A stretch of DNA of 64,000 nucleotides from Jiangella sp. DSM 45060 (GCF_900105175.1 NZ_LT629771.1:3791501-3855500), one strand, 5' to 3'; numbered from the stretch's first letter, positions 1 through 8,554 are shown. Translations and numbers: made by a program. The notes: generated from the sequence alone by a model not told the origin.

Positions 1-1
1 C

Positions 2-223
2 GACGAGCACCCCGACAAGACGGTGGTGTTCCTCGAGAAGACGGTCTGCTTCTGCGCCACCATGAACCGCATCGACCTCCCTCACCTCGTGTGGGCCCTG
101 GAGAGCCTGGTCGAGGGCCGCGTCGTCAACCGCATCGAGGTCGACGGCGACACCGCCCACTGGGCGCGGGTGGCGCTGGACCGCATGCTCGCCCTCCCCG
201 GCAGCGGCGCCGTCAAGGACTGA
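2..223 (+). CDS. nadA: quinolinate synthase NadA, C-terminal fragment
   Basis: The open frame enters from the left edge and encodes the last ~73 residues of a quinolinate synthase, the Fe-S enzyme that condenses iminoaspartate with dihydroxyacetone phosphate in de novo NAD synthesis. The stretch CFCATMNRIDLPHLVWALE followed by a VVNRIEVD segment is typical of the NadA C-terminus, and a Cys there probably ligates the 4Fe-4S cluster. The N-terminal part lies outside the window. Stop TGA is at 221-223. Confidence 0.88.
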   Translation, partial: DEHPDKTVVFLEKTVCFCATMNRIDLPHLVWALESLVEGRVVNRIEVDGDTAHWARVALDRMLALPGSGAVKD

Positions 224-299
224 CGGCTCGAAGCGGGTCCGGGCGCCGGCCCCAATGCCGGCGTCAGCGCGGCCGGCCCATCCCGGCGATACTGTGGGC

Positions 300-1139
300 G
301 TGGAGTACGTGTCCAGAGTGCCGCGACCGCCGCTGGACGGGCTGATCGACGACCTCTACTACCTGGAGGGCGCGCCGCCGTACGCCCGGCTGACGCTGCC
401 GCCGGCGCCGTCGGCGCTGCTCATCGTCAACCTCGGGGCGCCGTTCCGCATCCGCGGCGGCGCCGACGTCGAGGCGGCCGAGTACGCCGACGGCTGCGTG
501 GTCACCATCCCGACCCGGGCGTGGGAGTTCGGCTACCCACGCCGGACCCGGTCCGTCGGCGTGCACGTCAAACCGTGGGGGCTGGCGCCGTTCCTGCCGA
601 TGCCCGCGAGCGAGCTGTGCGACCGGCCGGTCACGATGGAGCAGGTGTGGGGCCGGCCCGCCATTGCCGAGCTGCGAGACCGGCTGGCCACGGCGGGCGG
701 ACCGCACGAGATGCTGACGCTGCTCGAGGAGGAGCTGATGCAACGGCTGTGCGAGACCGCCGGCCTGGGGCTGGTCCGCCATACGACCGGCGTCATCACG
801 GCGGCCAGCGGGGCGGTGGCGATCGGCGACCTGAGTGTGGCAGCCGGTGTCAGCAGCACTCATCTGGCACAGCGGTTCAAGAAGCTGATCGGCGTCACGC
901 CGAAGCGGCTGGCCCGCACCCACCGCTTCACCGCCACCGTCTTCGCGATCGACCCCGCCGGACCGATCGACTGGGCCGACCTCGCCCATGGCGCGGGCTA
1001 CTTCGACCAGGCCCACTTCGACCACGAGTTCCGGGCGTTCACCGGGCTCACGCCGACCCGGTACGTCGAGGTCCGGCGGCGGTTCCTGCGCGAACATCCC
1101 GGTCACGCGCTGGAGGGCTGGCCGCTGCCGGCCGATTGA
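300..1139 (+). CDS. AraC-family transcriptional regulator
   Basis: About 279 residues. The N-terminal half is a beta-rich sensor (DUF6597-like: PPAPSALLIVNLG, then VGVHVKPWGLAPFLP). The C-terminal ~100 residues form the double helix-turn-helix of AraC/XylS proteins (IGDLSVAAGVSSTHLAQRF and the diagnostic YFDQAHFDHEFRAFTGLTP). I prefer the GTG at 300 because the sensor homology begins just after it; an in-frame ATG at 255 would add 15 low-complexity residues. It lies directly upstream of a co-oriented RibD/DHFR-fold reductase (67 nt gap), which may be its target. No ligand can be inferred. Confidence 0.85.
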   Translation: MEYVSRVPRPPLDGLIDDLYYLEGAPPYARLTLPPAPSALLIVNLGAPFRIRGGADVEAAEYADGCVVTIPTRAWEFGYPRRTRSVGVHVKPWGLAPFLPMPASELCDRPVTMEQVWGRPAIAELRDRLATAGGPHEMLTLLEEELMQRLCETAGLGLVRHTTGVITAASGAVAIGDLSVAAGVSSTHLAQRFKKLIGVTPKRLARTHRFTATVFAIDPAGPIDWADLAHGAGYFDQAHFDHEFRAFTGLTPTRYVEVRRRFLREHPGHALEGWPLPAD

Positions 1140-1205
1140 TTTCTTACAAGAGCCACAGCTCGTGACGACGCTAGTTTGGGAGCACCCAGAGCAGAGGAGG
1201 CCCCC

Positions 1206-1784
1206 GTGGGCAAGGTCGTCGTGTACGCATCGGTGTCGGTGGACGGCTTCATCGCTGACGAGAACGACCAGCCCGGACCGCTGTTCGACTGGTTGCTCAG
1301 CGGTGACGTCCCGTTGGACAAGAGCGGTGTGGTGAAGGTGTCGCAGACGTCCTACGACTACACCCGGTCGTACTGGGACCAGGTCGGGGCGACCATCGCC
1401 GGCCGCCACGTCTTCGACCTGACCGACGGCTGGGACGGGACACCTCCGGCCGGGATCGACCACGTCGTCGTCGTGACCCATCGGGGCAGGCCCGAGGGCT
1501 GGCATCCCGGGGCGCCGTTCCACTTCGTCGACGGCGTCGAGGCAGCCGTGGCCAAGGCGCAGGAGCTCGCGGGTGACCGCATGGTCGAGGTCGCCGCCGG
1601 CGACGTCGGTGGCCAGGCACTTGCCGCGGGTCTGGTCGACGAGGTGCGCATGGACGTCGCACCCGTCGTGTTCGGATCCGGCAAGCGCTATTTCGGGTCG
1701 GTCGACGCGCAGCACCTGTTGGAGGATCCTGACGTGGTTCAGGGCGACCGGGTACTTCACCTGCGCTATCAGGTGCGCCGCTGA
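1206..1784 (+). CDS. dihydrofolate reductase-family (RibD C-terminal) protein
   Basis: 192 residues with the fold of bacterial DHFR/RibD C-terminal reductases. The N-terminus VYASVSVDGFIAD is the hallmark first strand; ATIAGRHVFD and the C-terminal DEVRMDVAPVVFGSGKRYF form the nucleotide-binding and closing strands. Start GTG at 1206 is chosen for the AGAGGAGG ribosome-binding site just upstream; the in-frame ATG at 1176 lies before that site. Family members are NADPH-dependent reductases of mostly unknown substrate, often beside small regulators as here. Confidence 0.87.
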   Translation: MGKVVVYASVSVDGFIADENDQPGPLFDWLLSGDVPLDKSGVVKVSQTSYDYTRSYWDQVGATIAGRHVFDLTDGWDGTPPAGIDHVVVVTHRGRPEGWHPGAPFHFVDGVEAAVAKAQELAGDRMVEVAAGDVGGQALAAGLVDEVRMDVAPVVFGSGKRYFGSVDAQHLLEDPDVVQGDRVLHLRYQVRR

Positions 1785-1795
1785 CCGGCCCGGCA

Positions 1796-2362
1796 TCAGA
1801 CGCCGGGGGCGCCCCAGACCGGGAACCAGCGGCTGACGTCGGGCTCAATCGGGAGGTCGCCGCCGACGAGCGCGCGCACCTGCAGCTCGAGCGCGTTGTC
1901 GCGGTCCTGCCGCTGGGCGTCGAGCGGCGCGAACGGGTAGAACGTGCCGCGCTTGTAGAGGTACACCAGCGCGACCCGGCGGCCGTCGTCGTCGCGCAGG
2001 CCGATGGTGGTGCACAGCAGCGACGGGCCGAAGCCGGCCTCCTCGAGGGTGGAGTTCACCGCGTGGAGGTCGGTGCACAGCTCGGACATCTGCGACGGCT
2101 CGCGCCGCACCACCAGCCAGGTGTAGCCGTAGTCGTCGTGCACCTCTTCCGGCTCGGCGCCGCCGAGCAGCGTGGTGACGTCGGCCTTGAGCCGGGCGAA
2201 CGGGCCGCCCTCGACCTGCCGGAAGCACACCGCGCCGACGCCGGTGGGGTGCTGCTGGGCCGACGCCTCCAGCGTCAGAGCCGCCGTGGGCAGCGCGAAC
2301 AGCGCGTCGAGATTCGGCTGGACCTGCTTGGAACGCCCGAAGATGGCGTCGAGGATGCCCAC
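1796..2362 (-). CDS. pspAB: PspA-associated protein PspAB
   Basis: 188 residues beginning MGILDAIFGRSKQVQPNLDALFALPTA-like, characteristic of the PspAB family, soluble proteins found beside PspA and HtpX in actinobacteria. It is the last gene of the minus-strand order pspA-pspAA-htpX-pspAB, with 7 nt separating it from the htpX stop. No catalytic motif is visible. The role is inferred from context: membrane or envelope stress response. The 3' end faces the reductase gene convergently, 11 nt away. Confidence 0.82.
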   Translation of the reverse strand: MGILDAIFGRSKQVQPNLDALFALPTAALTLEASAQQHPTGVGAVCFRQVEGGPFARLKADVTTLLGGAEPEEVHDDYGYTWLVVRREPSQMSELCTDLHAVNSTLEEAGFGPSLLCTTIGLRDDDGRRVALVYLYKRGTFYPFAPLDAQRQDRDNALELQVRALVGGDLPIEPDVSRWFPVWGAPGV

Positions 2363-2369
2363 GTAGGTG

Positions 2370-3269
2370 TCACTCCCGGCCCAGCTCGACGGAGATGCGG
2401 CTGAGCTGATCGAGCCGCTTGTCCAGCGGCGGGTGCGAGGCGAAGAGCGAGGCGATGTCGAGCTTGCCGGTCAGCGCCGGGACGAAGAAGAACGCGTTGT
2501 ACGGCTCGGCCGCGCGGAGGTCCTTCTTCGGGATGCGGGCCATGTCGCCGGAGATCTTGGTCAGCGCGCTGGCCAGGGCCGACGGCTGGCCGGTGAGGAT
2601 GGCGCCGGCGCGGTCGGCGGCCAGCTCGCGGTAGCGCGAGAGCAGCCGGGTGAGCAGGAAGCTGACACCGTAGACCACGGCCGCGACGACCGTGACGACC
2701 AGCACCATGATGGCGGCGTTGTTGTTGTTATTGTTCCGGCTGAGGCCGGACCACAGCAGCATGCGGGTCATGAACCCGGCCAGCACGCCCACCACCGACG
2801 CGATGGTCATGACCAGGACGTCGCGATGGGCCACGTGCGACAGCTCGTGCGAGAGCACGGCCTCGAGCTCGCGCTCGTCGAGGCGGCGCTGAAGCCCGGT
2901 GGTGACGGCGACGACGGCGCGCTCGGGGCTGCGGCCCGCCGCGAACGCGTTGGGGATGTCGGTGTCGGCGATGGCGACCTTCGGCTTGGGCATGTCGGCC
3001 AGCGCGCACAGCCGGTCGATCATGGCGTGCAGTTCGGGCGCCTCCTGCGGCGACACCTCACGCGCGCCCATGCCGGCCAGCGCCAGCTTGTCGGAGAAGT
3101 ACCACTGGCCCCAGAACACACCGAGGCCGATGATGACACCCAGCCAGATGCTGCTGGTGCCATAGGAGATGGCGCCGATGAGCACCACGTAGAGCAGAGC
3201 CAGGACCACCATCGTCAGGCCCATCCGGGCCGACAGACCGCGGTCCGGGGCGAACCTCGAGCGGGCCAA
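2370..3269 (-). CDS. htpX: zinc metalloprotease HtpX
   Basis: 299 residues, the usual length for M48B HtpX proteases, which degrade damaged membrane proteins from the cytoplasmic side. The zinc site HELSH lies mid-protein in VLSHELSHVAHRDV, followed by the downstream acid region ELAADRAGA. Hydrophobic segments occur near the N-terminus (two adjacent helices, MVVLALLYVVLIGAI and IIGLGVFWGQW) and after the zinc site. A run of six Asn after LLWSGLSR is an odd low-complexity loop. It sits inside the pspA cluster, which supports an envelope stress role. Confidence 0.92.
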   Translation of the reverse strand: MARSRFAPDRGLSARMGLTMVVLALLYVVLIGAISYGTSSIWLGVIIGLGVFWGQWYFSDKLALAGMGAREVSPQEAPELHAMIDRLCALADMPKPKVAIADTDIPNAFAAGRSPERAVVAVTTGLQRRLDERELEAVLSHELSHVAHRDVLVMTIASVVGVLAGFMTRMLLWSGLSRNNNNNNAAIMVLVVTVVAAVVYGVSFLLTRLLSRYRELAADRAGAILTGQPSALASALTKISGDMARIPKKDLRAAEPYNAFFFVPALTGKLDIASLFASHPPLDKRLDQLSRISVELGRE

Positions 3270-3394
3270 CGCGTGTTTCCTTTCCTACCTGCGGCGGCGG
3301 TACCGCATTCACCGTGTACAACGCCGCACGGGCGGCCGTTCGTTCCCGTGGCCGCCGGGGCGGGCCCGACGCGGACCCACCCGGCGGCACCGGG

Positions 3395-3688
3395 TCACTT
3401 GGCCGGCGGCTCCGACGGGACCAGGCCCTCGTCGGTGAGCAGCTCGCGCACCTCGTCGATGTGCGCCTCGTCGTACGGAAGCACGAGGTCGCTGTCGACC
3501 AGGACGTCGTCGGCGACCGCGGTGCCCGCCCGGCGGACCTCGTCGAGCAGCGCCTTCAACGCCGCGCGGAACGCGTCGTCGTCGCCGCCCTCGATGGACT
3601 CGCCCAGCGCGTCGTCGAGGCGGTTGAGCTCGTCGAGGTGGGTCTCGTCGACCTCGAACTGGCCCTCACCCATGATGCGGATGATCAC
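3395..3688 (-). CDS. pspAA: PspA-associated protein PspAA
   Basis: 97 residues: MIIRIMGEGQFEV, then an acidic helical body with repeated LDEL and EVRELL segments. This matches the short PspAA family encoded next to PspA in actinobacteria. Its ATG overlaps the pspA stop by 4 nt (ATGA), so the two are translationally coupled. It is thought to be a partner of PspA at the membrane. A 125-nt gap with no clear terminator separates it from htpX. Confidence 0.85.
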   Translation of the reverse strand: MIIRIMGEGQFEVDETHLDELNRLDDALGESIEGGDDDAFRAALKALLDEVRRAGTAVADDVLVDSDLVLPYDEAHIDEVRELLTDEGLVPSEPPAK

Positions 3689-4479
3689 AGCTGGCCCTCC
3701 TCGCGCTGCCGCTGCGGCTCGGCCGCCTCGGCCGCCGGGGCCGCGCCGTTGCCCTCGAGCTGCTTCGGCGGCTCGGCGCCACCGGTCAGCTCGCCCTTCA
3801 TGCGGGCCAGCTCGAGCTCGACGTCGCTGGTGGACGCCAGCCGGTCGAGCTCGAGCGAGATGTCGTCCTTCGACGTGCCGGTGGGGTCGTCGAGCGCGCC
3901 CGACGCCAGCAGCTCGTCGATGGCGCCGGCCCGCGCCTGCATGTTCGCCGTCTTGTCCTCGGCGCGCTGCACGGCCAGGCCGACGTCGCTCATCTCCTCG
4001 GAGATGCCGCTGAAGGCCTCACCGATGCGCGTCTGCGCCTCGGCAGCGGTGTAGCTGGCCTTGATGGTCTCCTTCTTCGTGCGGAAGGACTCGACCTTCG
4101 CCTGCAGCCGCTGGGCGGCGAGCGTGAGCTTCTCTTCCTCGCCCTGCAGCGACTGGTGCTGCGCCTCGAGGTCGTTGATCTGGTTCTGCAGACCGGACCG
4201 GCGGGTCAGCGCCTCGCGGGCGAGGTCCTCGCGGCCGAGCGACAGCGCCTTCTGCGCCTGCTCCTGCAGCTTGCCGGACTGCCCCTGCAGCTGCGTCATC
4301 TGGACCTCGATGCGCTTGCGGCTGGTGGCGACGTCGGCGACGCCGCGGCGCACCTTCTGAAGCAGTTCGAGCTGCTTCTTGTACGAGTAATCGAGCGTCT
4401 CCCGGGGGTCCTCGGCGCGGTCGAGCGCCTTCTCGGCCTTCGCCCGGAAGATCATGGACATTCGCTGGAGGATCCCCAT
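3685..4479 (-). CDS. pspA: PspA/IM30 (ESCRT-III-like) membrane stress protein
   Basis: 264 residues, almost entirely charged amphipathic helix, as in PspA/Vipp1/IM30 proteins that polymerise on damaged membrane. The start MGILQRMSMIFRAKAEKALD followed by EDPRETLDYSYKKQ is diagnostic. The ATG at 4479 gives the family N-terminus; an upstream in-frame start at 4539 would add 20 unrelated residues. The C-terminal tail beyond ~230 is Gly/Ala/Glu-rich and probably disordered. First gene of the minus-strand stress operon, divergent from the DUF3043 gene; the shared 120-nt region holds a 7-bp inverted repeat. Confidence 0.93.
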   Translation of the reverse strand: MGILQRMSMIFRAKAEKALDRAEDPRETLDYSYKKQLELLQKVRRGVADVATSRKRIEVQMTQLQGQSGKLQEQAQKALSLGREDLAREALTRRSGLQNQINDLEAQHQSLQGEEEKLTLAAQRLQAKVESFRTKKETIKASYTAAEAQTRIGEAFSGISEEMSDVGLAVQRAEDKTANMQARAGAIDELLASGALDDPTGTSKDDISLELDRLASTSDVELELARMKGELTGGAEPPKQLEGNGAAPAAEAAEPQRQREEGQL

Positions 4480-4572
4480 GAGGCCAGGTATCCCTTTCTC
4501 GAGCTGGTAAGCACTGCCACACACAGTGTTTCCACCCAACCCTACGGCGTATGGCGGCAGCGTGGCAGGGCC

Positions 4573-4592
4573 GGTAGGAATACTGTCCTACC
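4573..4592. promoter_or_regulatory. inverted repeat between pspA and the DUF3043 gene
   Basis: GGTAGGA-6 nt-TCCTACC is a perfect 7-bp inverted repeat, followed by a third half-like GGTAGAC directly before the GTG at 4602. It sits in the divergent intergenic region close to the DUF3043 start, so it could be an operator or part of a 5' hairpin. No regulator is assigned. Confidence 0.4.
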
Positions 4593-4601
4593 CTGGTAGA
4601 C

Positions 4602-5189
4602 GTGTTCCGTCGCCGAACTTCTCCCGAGACCGCCGACGTCCCCGTCGATGCCGACGCCGACGACGCCGCCCGCACCTCCGGAAAGGGCCGCCCGACGCCC
4701 AAGCGATCGGAGGCCGAGAAGGCCCGCAAACAGCGGGTCCGGCCCGCGCTGAACCGGCGCGAGGCCATGCGCCGCGAGCGCGAGCGCATGCGTGCCGACC
4801 GCGCCAAGACGCGCCAGGCCATGAACACCGGCGACGAGAAGCACTACCTCGCCCGCGACCAGGGCGAGGTGCGGCGGTTCGTCCGCAACTACGTCGACTC
4901 CCGGCGCACGGTGGCCGAGTTCTTCCTGCCGCTCATCCTGGTCATCCTGCTGACCAGCCTCATCGGCATCCCGGTCGTCCAGTTCGCGTCCACCATCATC
5001 TGGCTCGGCGTCATGGTGCTGCTCATCGTCGACTTGACGATTCTCGGCACACGGGTGAAGCGTGAGGTGCGCAAGCGCTTCCCCGACGACCCCGGGAAGG
5101 GACACGTGCTGTACGCCGTCACCCGCGCCACCCAGCTCCGCCGGCTCCGGCTGCCCAAGCCCCAGGTCAAGCCCGGGACGCTCGTGTGA
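4602..5189 (+). CDS. DUF3043 membrane protein
   Basis: 195 residues. The first ~100 are very basic and charged (KRSEAEKARKQRVRPALNRREAMRRERERMR), followed by YLARDQGEVRRFVRNYVDSRRTVAEFF and two hydrophobic helices (~110-130 and ~135-150). This is the actinobacterial DUF3043 architecture; function unknown. GTG start at 4602. The stop overlaps the next gene's GTG by 4 nt, indicating co-transcription with the acetyltransferase. Confidence 0.88.
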   Translation: MFRRRTSPETADVPVDADADDAARTSGKGRPTPKRSEAEKARKQRVRPALNRREAMRRERERMRADRAKTRQAMNTGDEKHYLARDQGEVRRFVRNYVDSRRTVAEFFLPLILVILLTSLIGIPVVQFASTIIWLGVMVLLIVDLTILGTRVKREVRKRFPDDPGKGHVLYAVTRATQLRRLRLPKPQVKPGTLV

Positions 5190-5692
5190 GCACGGCGCCC
5201 ACGGCCGACCGTGACGACACCGGCCTCTTCATCCGCGCGCTGCGCTACTCCGACCCCGTCGTGCGGGCGCTGGAGAGCGAGCTGCAGCTGGAGTACGCCG
5301 AGCGCTACGGCGACCCCGACGAGGGCCCCATCCTCCCCGAGCAGTTCACCCCGCCCGAGGGTCTGTTCCTCGTCGGCTTCGTCGGCAACGAGCCGGTCGC
5401 CACCGGCGGCTTCCGCAAGCACGACGACGGTGTCGCCGAGATCAAGCGCATGTACGTGGCGCACGAGCACCGCGGCGGCGGCCACGCCCGCCGGCTGCTG
5501 GCCGAGCTCGAGGCGCAGGCCGTCCGGGCCGGTTACCGCCGCGTCGTCCTCGAGACCGGGCTCAAGCAGCCCGAGGCGATGTCGCTCTACCAGTCCAGCG
5601 GGTACACCGAGACCGAGCCGTACGGCTACTACAGCGAGGCCGAGTTCAGCCGCTTCTTCACCAAGGACCTGGACCTCGCCTCCGGCGACTGA
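5186..5692 (+). CDS. GNAT-family N-acetyltransferase
   Basis: 168 residues with the GNAT acetyl-CoA-binding signature: AEIKRMYVAHEHRGGGHARRLL contains the R/Q-x-x-G-x-G/A-like loop (residues ~88-105), followed by the typical VVLETGLKQPEAMSLYQSSGY strand/helix. GTG start overlaps the DUF3043 stop by 4 nt. Such proteins move an acetyl group from acetyl-CoA to an amine; the acceptor cannot be told from sequence. Confidence 0.9.
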   Translation: MSTAPTADRDDTGLFIRALRYSDPVVRALESELQLEYAERYGDPDEGPILPEQFTPPEGLFLVGFVGNEPVATGGFRKHDDGVAEIKRMYVAHEHRGGGHARRLLAELEAQAVRAGYRRVVLETGLKQPEAMSLYQSSGYTETEPYGYYSEAEFSRFFTKDLDLASGD

Positions 5693-5710
5693 GCCGATAG
5701 ATTCCCGTGC

Positions 5711-6712
5711 ATGGAATTTCGCACCCTCGGCCGATCCGGCCTCAAGATCAGTGAGATCGCGTACGGCAACTGGATCACCCACGGCTCCCAGGTGCAGGAC
5801 GACACCGCCGTCGCCTGCGTGCGTGCGGCCCTCGACGCCGGCATCACCACGTTCGACACCGCCGACGTCTACGCGGCCGGCCGCGCCGAGGAGGTCCTCG
5901 GGCGGGCGCTGGCGGGCCTGCGGCGCGAGTCGCTGGAGATCTTCACCAAGGTGTTCTGGCCCGCCGGGCACGACGGCCCCAACGACCGCGGGCTGTCGCG
6001 CAAGCACATCCTCGAGTCCGTCGACAACTCGCTGCGCCGCCTCGGCGTCGACTACGTCGACCTCTACCAGGCGCACCGGTGGGACGCCACCACGCCGCTG
6101 GAGGAGACGATGGAGGCCTTCGCCGACGTCGTCCGGTCCGGCAAGGCGCTCTACATCGGCGTCTCGGAGTGGACCGCCGACCAGCTCAGGCAGGGTCACG
6201 CGCTGGCCCGCGAGCTGCACATCCCGTTCATCTCCAACCAGCCCGAGTACTCCATGCTGTGGCGGGTCATCGAGTCCGAGGTGATCCCCGCCGCCGAGGA
6301 CGTCGGCGTCTCCCAGATCGTCTTCTCCCCCATCGCCCAGGGCGTGCTGACCGGCAAGTACCGGCCCGGCCAGGCGCCGCCAGACGGCTCGCGCGGGGCG
6401 CTCACCAGCGGTGGCTCCGACATCGGGCGGCGCCTGCTGACCGACGACATCCTCGGCCGGGTGCAGCGGCTGCAGCCGCTGGCCGACCAGGCCGGGCTCT
6501 CGCTGGCCCAACTGGCGGTCGCGTGGGTCCTGCAGAACCCGAACGTCGCAGCCGCCATCGTCGGCGCGTCGCGGCCGGAACAAGTCACCGAGAACGTCGC
6601 CGCCAGCGGCGTCACGCTGGACGCTGACCTGCTCAAAGCCATCGACGACGTCCTCGGCGACGCCGTCGTGACCGACCCGGCCGAGACCGCCAAGAGGTCG
6701 CCGAAGCCCTGA
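5711..6712 (+). CDS. aldo/keto reductase (voltage-channel beta-subunit-like)
   Basis: 333 residues, a TIM-barrel NADPH-dependent aldo/keto reductase. The catalytic tetrad is visible: Asp and Tyr in FDTADVYAAGRAEEVLG, Lys in EIFTKVFW, His in LYQAHRWD. The C-terminal LAQLAVAWVLQNPNVAAAIVGAS is the cofactor-binding part. Opening MEFRTLGRSGLKISEIAYGNW resembles KCNAB/YghZ-type members. ATG at 5711, 18 nt after the acetyltransferase stop, so probably the third gene of that unit. Confidence 0.93.
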   Translation: MEFRTLGRSGLKISEIAYGNWITHGSQVQDDTAVACVRAALDAGITTFDTADVYAAGRAEEVLGRALAGLRRESLEIFTKVFWPAGHDGPNDRGLSRKHILESVDNSLRRLGVDYVDLYQAHRWDATTPLEETMEAFADVVRSGKALYIGVSEWTADQLRQGHALARELHIPFISNQPEYSMLWRVIESEVIPAAEDVGVSQIVFSPIAQGVLTGKYRPGQAPPDGSRGALTSGGSDIGRRLLTDDILGRVQRLQPLADQAGLSLAQLAVAWVLQNPNVAAAIVGASRPEQVTENVAASGVTLDADLLKAIDDVLGDAVVTDPAETAKRSPKP

Positions 6713-6732
6713 GGGGGTTCGCCCGCGGCGGG

Positions 6733-6978
6733 CCGGGTCCGGTGTGGTCCGGCCCGCTGGGGCGGGCGGCCGTGGCAGGTGGCCGTCGGCCCGGTTCGCC
6801 GCGGCGGGTGGCCGCCGGCCCGGTTCGCCGTGGCGGGTGGCCGCCCGTTCCTCAATGGTGGGTTGCAGGTGGTCGCCGGTTCCGCGGTGGCGAGCGCCGG
6901 GCCGGGGCTGAACGTGGGTATCGGCGCAAAGTCGCGTGGTAGGCATGACCCGCCCGGCCCGGGTGGGGCCCACCCTAG
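6733..6978 (+). repeat. left copy of a ~250-bp direct duplication (broken by IS)
   Basis: This stretch downstream of the aldo/keto reductase repeats at 8070-8306 with high similarity; both begin CCGGGTCCGGTGTGGTCC and contain CCGCCCGTTCCTC, GGGTATCGGCGCA and TCGCGTGGTAGGCATGACCC. It ends in the first half of the interspersed hairpin element (GGGTGGGGCCCACCCTAG), where the IS inserted. I see no gene: all frames are low-complexity Gly/Arg/Pro. Confidence 0.8.
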
Positions 6979-7973
6979 ATGAGTGAGTCCGATTGATCGT
7001 TAGTGGTCGTAGGCGATCAGGGATCGTTTGGTGAGCGCGCCGGTGTGCCAGTTGTGCCAGATCGCGGTGGCGAGGGCGAGGAGTCGTGCGGCGATGCGGG
7101 CGTAGAGGCCGGGCAGGGTGCGCGCGCCGTGGGCTTCGAGGGTGAGTTGACCTTTGAGCGAGTCGAAGACGGCTTCGATCCACTGCCGGACCCGGGCCAG
7201 CTTGCCCAGTCTGGTCGGCTCATCCCTGCGGTCGGGGCGGATCAGGTGCGCGCCCAGGCTGGTGACGAAGGTCTGGAAGTCGCGGCCGGAGAACCCCTTG
7301 TCGGCGAGAATGACCTGCCCGGATACGACGAGGTGGTGGTCGTGTTCAAGCAGTGCGGTCACGACCTCGCGTTCGCCGATCTTGGGGTGGGCCAGGCCCC
7401 AGATGATGGGCATGCCCTCGGCGGTGCAGATCAGATACAAGCGGAAACCCCAGAAGAACCGCGAGTGGCTGGCGCAGTAGCCGTAGCCGGCGTGCCCGGC
7501 CAGGCCCGAACGCTTCACCGTCTCCCGCGACGCCGCGCACGGCAGCACGGTGGAGTCCAGCAGCCGCAGGTCGTCGTGCCACGACGGCGTGTCCCGGGCG
7601 AGTTCGGTGATGACCGCGGCCAGCAGCCCTCCCAACGACCGAAGACGTTTGCCGTATCCGGATTGGCCGGGCAGGTAGGGGAACAACCCACCCAACCGGG
7701 CGCGCGCGAACCGGATCCAGCGGCGTTCGCTCGCCACACCGAGCAACTGCTGCGCCACCGCCAGCGTGATCAGCTCGCCGTCGGACAGCCCTGGCTTCCG
7801 CCCGGGCCGGTGATCACGCGACCACCCCAACGCCGGGAAGACACGATCCTCGACATGGACATAGAGTGCGGTCAGGAGGGCGTCAAGATCATTGCTCACA
7901 CACTGATCCTCGACGCCCTCCACCCATGTCTATCGGCAGCGACACACCCACAAGATCAATAGGACTCACTCAT
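6979..7973 (-). mobile_element. IS982-type insertion sequence, complete
   Basis: A 995-bp element with a single transposase gene. The ends are inverted repeats: left ATGAGTGAGTCC then G ATTGATC, right (complement) ATGAGTGAGTCC then T ATTGATC, about 20 matching bases. It is flanked by CTAG on both sides (6975-6978 and 7974-7977), best read as a 4-bp duplication of a CTAG target; removing it restores CCCACCCTAGGGGCGGGCACC, which is the intact sequence at 8310-8330. Because the target is palindromic, duplication length is ambiguous by a few bases. Confidence 0.88.
7000..7899 (-). CDS. IS982-family transposase
   Basis: About 299 residues from the GTG at 7899 (a longer GTG start at 7923 is possible). 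N-terminal LDALLTALYVHVED and RRWIRFARARLGGLFPYLPG are typical of IS982 transposases. The DDE triad is likely Asp in LRLLDSTVLP, Asp in VILADKGFSG and Glu in RQWIEAVFDSLKG. The frame is open to the end, so the enzyme may be functional. It nearly fills the element. Confidence 0.9.
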   Translation of the reverse strand: MSNDLDALLTALYVHVEDRVFPALGWSRDHRPGRKPGLSDGELITLAVAQQLLGVASERRWIRFARARLGGLFPYLPGQSGYGKRLRSLGGLLAAVITELARDTPSWHDDLRLLDSTVLPCAASRETVKRSGLAGHAGYGYCASHSRFFWGFRLYLICTAEGMPIIWGLAHPKIGEREVVTALLEHDHHLVVSGQVILADKGFSGRDFQTFVTSLGAHLIRPDRRDEPTRLGKLARVRQWIEAVFDSLKGQLTLEAHGARTLPGLYARIAARLLALATAIWHNWHTGALTKRSLIAYDH

Positions 7974-8069
7974 CTAGGGGCGGGCACCGACAACGTCGCC
8001 GCGCGTTTCCGGCGCGCCGCGGCCGGCCTTCGGTCCGTTCCGCCGTGGCGGGAGCTGCCGGGTCCGCCG

Positions 8070-8306
8070 TGCCGGGTCCGGTGTGGTCCGGCCCGCTGGG
8101 GCGGGTGGCCGTGGCTGGTGGAGGCGGGCCCGGTCCGCTGTGGCGGGTGGCCCGCCGGCCCGGTTCGCCGTGGCGGGTGGCCGCCCGTTCCTCCGTGGTG
8201 GGTGGCGGGTGGTCGCCGGATCCGCGGTGGCGATCGGCGGGCCGGGGCGAACGTGGGTATCGGCGCACAGTCGCGTGGTAGGCATGACCCTCCCGGCCCG
8301 GGTGGG
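8070..8306 (+). repeat. right copy of the ~250-bp direct duplication
   Basis: Matches 6733-6978 from CCGGGTCCGGTGTGG through the hairpin GGGTGGGGCCCACCC with scattered substitutions and small indels. Unlike the left copy it is uninterrupted, so it shows the pre-insertion state of the IS target site. Confidence 0.8.
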
Positions 8307-8340
8307 GCCCACCCTAGGGGCGGGCACCGACAAGGTCGCC
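8275..8340 (+). repeat. interspersed hairpin element, intact copy
   Basis: Order: TGGTAGGCATGACCC, then CCCGGCCCGGGTGGGGCCCACCC, then TAGGGGCGGGCACCGACAAGG. GGGTGGG and CCCACCC form a near-perfect stem with a one-base centre. Related copies lie at 6940-6978 plus 7974-8001, 18731-18804, 31209-31272 (reverse), three in 33742-34128 (reverse) and 62999-63060. Confidence 0.75.
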
Positions 8341-8554
8341 ATGCGCGAGTCGTGCCGCCCGCGCCCACCCCGCCGAGACCACCGCAACCGGCCACCCGCC
8401 GGGACCACCGCAACCGGCCGCTCGCCCAGACCACCGCGACCGATCGCCCACCGGGACAGCCCGCGGCGGCAGCGACCGGCCGCTGCCGGTCGGCCGGCCG
8501 AGACCGCCCGCAACCGGCCGGCCGCCGAGACCACCGCGGCCGCCCGCCCGCCGG

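Larger units (their letters stand above)
7974..8554. other. non-coding low-complexity region with repeats
   Basis: About 580 bases with no credible gene. It holds the right half of the IS-split hairpin element (7974-8001), the second copy of the 250-bp duplication, an intact hairpin element, and from ~8367 to ~8552 degenerate tandem repeats of about 18-20 bp built on GAGACCACCGCAACCGGCC. All open frames here are Arg/Pro/Gly-rich and lack ribosome-binding sites. Confidence 0.7.

Noticed and set aside
264-1796. 510-residue open frame on the minus strand
   Set aside because: It is the antisense shadow of the AraC and reductase genes; Arg/Pro/His-rich, no family resemblance and no ribosome-binding site.
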